29,974 nucleotides of DNA from Vermamoeba vermiformis (taxonomy: Eukaryota > Tubulinea > Echinamoebida), in NCBI GenBank assembly GCA_045837725.1, contig JBEWZL010000229.1, positions 1 to 29,974 of the forward strand. Direction: 5' to 3'. Shown here piece by piece: positions 23,901-29,974 of the stretch; position 1 is the first letter of the stretch, and each line of letters begins with the position of its first letter. Under the pieces are notes generated by a model. That model was not told the DNA's origin, searched no databases, and saw only the letters and a program-made list of their open reading frames with translations. The position numbers were made by a program, and so were the translations under genes.

Positions 23901-26900
23901 GAAGAGAACCCTCTCGTTGACCCGCCAAAGGAAGTTTGCAACGAAGGCATGGAGGCTATTCGCAAGCACTTCAACTGGACTAAGCCTAGTGCGCGTAATG
24001 CTCCTCGAACGCGTAACAGTTCAGCCAACTTGCAAGCCGAGTTGGATCGATCACAGAGCGCGTCGTCACTCAGCAGCGCTATCAATGACGGAACTACTCC
24101 TCGTGACTTGAAGAGACTGTCAACCAACGAGAAGAGAGGTACGCGAAGCATACTTAAGTTATCCCGATGAGTTGATATTAACCCTTTCACAGCCCTCTTA
24201 ATTAAGCGTGTCGTCGTCAAGAAGTTCGACCCTACCAAGTTGAATGAAATTAGAGCAACTGTGCAAAACCAAGATATCACTACTGTCTTGGCCGCTGCCG
24301 CTGCTGCCGAAGAAGAGCGTCGTAAAGAGCGACAAGCACAAAACCTTGACAGCTCTGAAGATGTACCTCGTCAAAGCCCACCGAAGGATGATCAACTCAC
24401 CCGTCAGGCTGAGCTTGATATTCCTGTGCTCAATATGGACAAGCTTGTTTCCTCTGGCACCAGCCCCAACTTGAACAGACGCATTGCTCAGTTGATCGCA
24501 CCTGCGGGAGGTTTCCGTATCGATCGAAATGAAGGCAAGATGCCTGACATTGAAGACTTGCAATTGCAAGAATTCAACTTCATTTTCGACTACGGAAATG
24601 AGTTCTTTGGCAAGCCTCACCACAACTTTATCGGTATTTCAAAGGAATACGGTGCAATTTTGATTTCAATCTTGCGCGAGGGAGACGAGGATGAGCCCGA
24701 AGAAAAGGAGCGCAAGTTGTTCGGTACTTTGAAGTTTAAGAGAAAGGCCAAGTCTCCTTCAGTACCCAACTTCTTCAGCCGTGTGCAGAGCAAGGACAAG
24801 ATGATGAAAAAGAAGCCTTCGACTGACAACTTGAAGGCTAATGCCATTGACAGCCCTGCAGCTAGCATGGACTCACCTTCGTTGCAAAAGCGATCGAGTC
24901 AAGCTAACCTGTCTTCTGCGCTCTCAACGACCAGCATGCACAAGGATAGCGCTCGTGGCGATTACAAGGACAGCGCACGGAGTGAGAAACTTGACACGCC
25001 AAAGGAAGACAAGTCTCAACACTCACCTCGCAAGGCTGAGACTCCTAAAGAAGAAAAGCCTTTGCCTTCTCCTCGATCCGTTAGACACAACTCGAGCAAC
25101 AGCAGTATTACAGCTGCTACGAACAGTCACGAAGAGGACAGCGAGACTCACGAAACCAGTGAAGACACCGCCACTCCTCGCGACGAGAAGGACAGCAAAG
25201 ACAAGGACAAGAGCGAGAAGGATAAGGACAAATCCGGTCGTCCTTCATTGCACCGATCACGATCTCGATCAATTGAGCCTGGCAACAACGGCAAGTTGAT
25301 GAAGAGCAAGAGTCGTGATTTGAAGCGTGAGAAGGAGAAGGTCATGCTGAAGCGTCAAATGATGCTTAGCAGCGTGAAAGAAGAGCGCAAGAACGTGACC
25401 ATGTCCGGCGACTTCGACTTGTCTTCCACCTCGAAGAAGAAGGAGTCTAAGCGTAACAGCGGTACGTACCTCTCGAAATCCCTAACATCGTTACAAGTCG
25501 CTAACAATTTAAACAGCCGAACTTAAGGACCCTAAGGACAGTCCTAGCAGTGTCCGCTTCTCTGGCAAAGAATCATCTTCGAACGGTGAACACCAACGCG
25601 ATGTCACTCCTCCTAAGATCACTAAAAAGGGAAGTCGACTCACGATGACTTCTTCCGAAAAGAAGGACAAGGAGAAGGATAAGGAGAAAGACAAGGATAA
25701 GGAGAAGGATAAGGACAGAGACCGTGAATCTCGCAACAGCGAGGACAAGAAGATTGACGAGAAGGATGAAGAGTCCACGGAACAAGGGTAAGTCAAAGAT
25801 TGTTTTTGAGCCTTGAAGGTTTATCCTAACGCTCGTTTCAATAGCAAAAACATGACTAAGACTCGTTCATCCCGTCAATTGGGCATCAGTGCTATTGGCA
25901 GCCGAAGAAAGACGAACACCGCGAACGACTTTGGCGCGGAGAAGTACGTAACAATGATGTTAGTGTCGCACATTACGAGCAACAAAACTAAATTGTTCAC
26001 AGGCAAAAAGGCGACTCGATTACTCCTCGATCAGCCGCTGCTGAATCTAGCACGCCTTCGGCCCTCAACTTGCTGATCCGTGTCCGCAAGTCCGATCGCC
26101 GATTGAAGATGAGCTTGAAGAACTTCCAAAGCACTGGCAGCCGTGCCTCGCGCATGAAGCCGAAACAAATGATCAAGCTTTTGAAGGACGAGTATCCCGA
26201 GTACTCTGGCATCACTTTCAAGCAAATCAAGAACGAAGATATGGAGCAAGAGTTGTTGAACATGGAACTCAGACTGGTAAGTCCTCTCAGCCCGTGAAAA
26301 TTTAATACGAAACTAACGCGCTCGGACAGATGGTCAAGGGCTACAAGTACGGCATTCTGTACGCCAAAGAAGGCCAAGTCGAAGAAGAGAAGATGTTCTG
26401 CAACAGTAAGTGTCATAATAGTCGTACGGTGGTAATATACAATGGCTAATGTTCTGCGATAAAGACGACCCGAGCCCTGATTTCACCGAGTTTTTGGAGT
26501 TCTTGGCCGACAAGGTTGAACTCAAGGGCTGGGAGGCTTACAACGGTGGCTTGGATGTGCAACAAGGCATGACCGGCAAGCACAGCTATTTCACCAAGTT
26601 CAAGGACTATTCGATTATGTTCCATGTCTCCACCGAGTTGCCGTTCACTGAAGGAGATCCGCAACAGATCGAACGAAAGCGTCATTTGGGTAACGACATT
26701 GTCGTCATTGTGTTCCAAGAGGGCGACACTCCGTTCAACCCGACTTGCGTCCATTCGTACTTCAACCACGTCTTCTTTGTTGTGCGCAAAGAGCCGAACA
26801 GCGAAGGCAAAACTATGTACAGGTAAGTCCGCTCGAAGTGGTCACATTGCACGAGCTAGATCTGATTTAAATATTCTACAGATTGTCTGTCACATCAAAA

Positions 26901-27187
26901 TCTGGCGTTGCCCCGCACTTGCCAGTACTGCCCGATCCTCCAGTATTCGAGAAGGGTCCTCACTTCCGCGAGTTTTTCTTCACAAAGCGTAAGTCGATCG
27001 AGATCGGATCCAACAATTTTTTCACAGATCTAGATCTTATTGTATTATTGTTCAGTACTAATATACTTTCTCCGTAGTGATCAATTGTGAGCGTGCTTCA
27101 TATAGCGCTCCTGGCTTTGCATATGCAATTGAAAACACTCGTGGTCAACTGATACAACAAATCGTAGATAATTATTACTTTGATTAA
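20972..27187 (+). CDS. Grx-DEP-DUF547-LRR-RapGAP fusion protein
   Basis: Predicted 1,709-residue signalling protein. Eighteen exons: 20972-21166, 21250-21411, 21463-21538, 21604-21755, 21844-22053, 22147-22442, 22502-22801, 22853-22995, 23047-23185, 23246-24138, 24193-25461, 25517-25787, 25845-25943, 26003-26276, 26330-26405, 26465-26822, 26882-26988, 27078-27187. Summed lengths are 5,130 nt and every phase agrees. Domains: glutaredoxin 1-95 (TTTGCPFS, Cys12 with Ser15, so monothiol-type; IPQVF; IGGLDEL); DEP about 119-195; DUF547 about 225-500 (DPRIHFAMISC, LLFKDYRADF); acidic linker; about ten LRRs 535-805 (LTILYINGNKLRTVPANL); a RapGAP-like strand part FGKPHHNFIGI near 980; a 390-residue Lys/Ser/Glu-rich insert; RapGAP catalytic part about 1410-1680 (FKDYSIMFHVSTELPF, ERKRHLGNDIVVIVF with the Asn-thumb candidate Asn1595). 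It should bind Rap-type GTPases and stimulate GTP hydrolysis; the redox role is unproven. The Met at 20972 has the context AAAATGG. The join of the two halves rests on the 51-base intron 22996-23046. Confidence 0.85.
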
Positions 27188-27671
27188 TCACCCCAAAAAA
27201 GATAGCATCACGCCAATATGCTCAAAGTAATGTATTATAGTACGGTTTGAACAATCGTTATCAGTTTTTTTTGTATAATTTGTAAATGACGACCCCATCA
27301 AATTTTCAATCCAAAATATTTCTTCAACTCCCAGAGAATAGAAATGATTTACCGATATTGTATTGTATGATAATAAATAGTAATTATTTAATCAAAAAAA
27401 AAAACTAATTCTATTGGAAAAGTTGCTGGCACGAATGTCAAATAGTCTCCTAATCGTGCTAATTTTATTTCCGTCAATCGATTTTCGATAAGGATCGTGT
27501 GAATCACTATACAAGGGGAAATGTAACGTACCGTAACAAATTGTGGTAAAGGATCACAACTCCGTGAAGCGAGATCTACCCCCATAAATTGTTAACACAT
27601 TTTTCATGGATCTGCTTTTGTTTTATTAACATTGATGATTTAGACATGGTAAATATGATAAAAAAAAGGTA
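27188..27671. other. Convergent gap, fusion gene / AS3MT 3' ends
   Basis: About 480 bases of AT-rich sequence with poly-A and poly-T runs, shared 3' flank of two genes transcribed toward each other. Several possible AATAAA-like signals, for example ATAATAAATAG near 27368, fit 3' ends, but I cannot assign cleavage sites. No gene seen. Confidence 0.5.
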
Positions 27672-29149
27672 TTAGCAGCAGCTAGAGTTTGTCGCGCAGC
27701 TAGATCCATCGGTGGAGGTAGCAGATTGGGTCGAGAACGGCATGTTCTTGCCACAACCTTCAAAGATTCCATAGTGCGTTGAGAAGTTGCCGATGAATTC
27801 AAAATGTGGTGCAAAACGAGTGTTTTTGAGCATTAAATACGTGTTGCCGCAGACCGGAAATACTTTGCCTTTTTGCATCACGTGGTGCCCATCCAGTTTG
27901 AACGAGTGAGGAAATTCAGGGAGAATAGTGCCCTTATATATAACAGCTTGTCCGTAGTCTTCGCAATCAGGTTCTAATTCTTTGATCTTGAATAATCTGT
28001 ACGTGACCGAGTAAAATTTGATGTCGCCAATCTTTGCTTCAATTTTGCTGTTGTTGACAGTAATCGGCGATGATTCTACGACACGTGGATCCGTGAACCC
28101 GACTTTCTTGGCTAAATTAACAAAGTCGTTCCAATATAAAGCGCCGCTGAGGCATTCTCCGAACAAGACCGGATCTTGCTGCAATTCTTTTGGGACTCTC
28201 CGATCCGCGTACACATCCGAGAAGTACATCTCACCACCTTAATATAGTCATGTGTTAGTATAATAAGCTATCGATTAATCAGATCTAGGTACCTGGCTTG
28301 AGTGTACGATATGCCTGGCGCAATACAGCCTCTTTATCAGGACACAAATTTACGACGCAATTGGATCTGGTCAACTTGTTAGAATATTTCCAAATTAGGA
28401 AATGACACGGATCTACTTACACTATAATATCGAAGCTGTTCTCGGCAAGGCCAAGCTTATCCAACTCTTCAATGAGTCCTAACTTGAACTCTACATTGCT
28501 TTTTTCATAGCCAAAAGCCTCTCGGTGATAGTCGACGTATTTTTCTGCTCGATCCAGCTGTTCTTTGGTCATGTCTACGCCAACTACGTGTCCGTTGGGA
28601 CCCACTAGCTTTGCTAACACGTAGCAGTCTCGGCCTGTGCCGCATCCTATGAAAATTATTGTATTATAATAAATACGCAGCAGAATTTTAAATGTACAAA
28701 GTGGATGGATCAAGCAACTTAGATCTTGGCAAAAAAGTAATTGGATGTGATAATTCTCGTGTAATTTTTATAGAAGCATACCTAAATCGAGGACGCGAGT
28801 GCCTTCAAGTACAGCTGGAGCTACAAGACCACATCCGTAATATGAGCTCAAAACCTCTTCATGAATTTTACTAAGAGCTAGCTTAATATGACGAGGTATA
28901 TCTTTGCCAGTGCAGCATGCTGTAGATTAATTTGAGTATTAATAATTGTTTTACCAATACTGAAATTTATCATGATTATCAGATCAGGCCTTTAGACCGA
29001 CATTTTACGAGGGTGATCGTAATAATACCAAATAATATTAATATAATATTATACGCACCATTTGTCTTGAGATCTGTGGTCTGGTGCAAAACTTTTCCGT
29101 AGTATTCGCTGACGGACTGGTGAACGGAATCTGCGTTGTCTATTTGCAT
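27672..29149 (-). CDS. AS3MT: Arsenite methyltransferase
   Basis: SAM-dependent enzyme that methylates As(III) to mono- and dimethyl arsenicals in the cytosol. Five exons, 29059-29149, 28782-28919, 28421-28646, 28293-28366 and 27672-28237, fit in phase and give 334 residues (human enzyme about 375). Seen in order: [20 protein letters not shown]; the first cysteine region [20 protein letters not shown] (the Cys61 position of human AS3MT); the SAM site [77 protein letters not shown] (the Cys156 position); then [14 protein letters not shown], where human has VIGDCRF, so the Cys206 position is Ile here. The tail ends in a Cys pair as in animal AS3MT. Confidence 0.94.
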
Positions 29150-29552
29150 TTTATCACTTCACTATCTGTTGTTGTTGTTATTGATTTATTGAAATGGTTA
29201 ATGAAACGTTCGTTATTGCAAATTTATGTTGACAGATCGGAGTTTCAACTCCGCCGCAGAAAACTAACTCCCCTTCTGCGCCGCAACTACTTTCTTATTT
29301 TCTGGTCTTCTCATATTACGAACAAGAGTTGCAGTTCTGCTTACTTAAAGTTATAAATATTGCAAAGGATCCCTAAAGAAAAATTCGGTGCGAATCCAAA
29401 CCAAAATTAACACTCGTAATGCATAAATTGGACTACAAATATTCTAAATATTTATATATTACAACTATTAACAAAAATGAATGCTATCGGTGTCATACGC
29501 ACGAAGCAATATCACCATTTTTCAACTTGAAATTTTAGATCTGATCCGATCC
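29150..29552. promoter_or_regulatory. AS3MT upstream region with two hairpins
   Basis: About 400 bases between the AS3MT start and the next gene's stop, both on the minus strand, so the AS3MT promoter lies here. It holds two adjacent perfect inverted repeats: CGGAGTT/AACTCCG (29238-29253, two-base spacer) and CGCAGAA/TTCTGCG (29255-29261 and 29274-29280). The rest is AT-rich with no convincing gene. Confidence 0.5.
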
Positions 29553-29974
29553 TTATTCTTTCCTAAAATAGTCATCGATCTGGAGATTTCGATGCTGCGA
29601 ATCAGCTGCAAATACATTCGCGAGCAAAATTTGCGCCAAAATTGCGCGAGTCTGTTCGTGCGTGTGGAGGCCAGATCTGACCATGTAAAGAACCAACGTC
29701 TAAATATAATATGTTTGCACCATAATATACTATAATACACTATAATAATATCGTGTCGTATTAACGTACAAGTGCGTCACTTCGTTTGACCAGTGCGGCG
29801 TGTACAATGCCTACTGCTGTTTCGATCAAATTTCTTTTCTTCGTGTCGTGACGCAGCTGCAAGAATAATTATTAGTAATCTATCGCATGTAATTAAGTAT
29901 AACATCAAGCAATAGGGCACCACGAAGGATGAATAAGAAAGGTCAGATCCGATCCGACAAAAAATTGAAAGCTG
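29553..29974 (-). CDS. 3' exons of an unrecognised gene (partial)
   Basis: Two exons in phase look coding: 29770-29856 (acceptor TTCTTGCAG on its 5' side; reads LRHDTKKRNLIETAVGIVHA and on) and 29553-29699 (48 residues and a TAA stop; reads TLVLYMVRSGLHTHEQTR, AILAQILLANVFAADS, QIDDYFRKE). They join across a 70-base intron with donor GTACGT and acceptor ATATTTAG. The residues look helical and amphipathic, but I do not recognise the family. The 5' part lies beyond base 29974. Support is the splice sites and matching phase only. Confidence 0.5.

Noticed and set aside
23567-24280. Minus-strand ORF of 237 residues opposite the LRR exon
   Set aside because: It is the shadow of the strongly supported LRR coding exon on the plus strand.
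25148-25796. Minus-strand ORFs rich in Ser and Leu
   Set aside because: Antisense shadows of the Lys/Asp/Glu/Ser-rich insert of the fusion protein.

Overview
The window is nuclear DNA of a single-celled eukaryote with a compact, AT-rich genome. Nearly every gene is cut by short GT-AG introns (mostly about 45-110 nt, often with a CTAAY branch-like motif). Intergenic gaps are mostly a few hundred bases and the genetic code looks standard. Combining a Grx-DEP-DUF547 module, an LRR-RapGAP, F-box/LRR genes and a meiotic helicase suggests an amoeboid protist, perhaps amoebozoan; this is inference and I cannot name the species.

Layout from left to right: (1) 1-2927 minus, an HFM1/MER3-type meiotic DNA helicase whose 3' end lies beyond the window; (2) 3151-4392 minus, a ZIP zinc transporter; (3) 4799-7368 minus, V-ATPase subunit B in nine exons; (4) 7972-8244 plus, a 90-residue histone with an H3 N-terminal tail on an H4-like fold; (5) 8593-9635 minus, a small F-box protein; (6) 10453-12327 plus, an F-box/LRR protein; (7) 12373-12560, an anomalous G-rich block, followed by a broken LRR gene on the minus strand (12656-13500); (8) 13651-17708 minus, an AMSH-type JAMM deubiquitinase with a very long disordered middle; (9) about 18650-20245 minus, a transcription factor with an Spt23/Mga2-like DNA-binding domain; (10) 20972-27187 plus, an 18-exon gene whose phases join Grx, DEP, DUF547, LRR and RapGAP domains into one predicted 1,709-residue protein; (11) 27672-29149 minus, arsenite methyltransferase; (12) 29553 to the window end, minus, the last exons of an unrecognised gene.

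There is no operon logic; these are individually transcribed genes. Themes are zinc and proton transport, ESCRT-linked deubiquitination, ubiquitin-ligase adaptors, meiosis, small-GTPase signalling and arsenic detoxification. The two strongest novelty candidates are the H3-tail/H4-fold histone and the Grx-DEP-DUF547-LRR-RapGAP fusion. I saw no virus-like element, transposon, rRNA or convincing tRNA gene.
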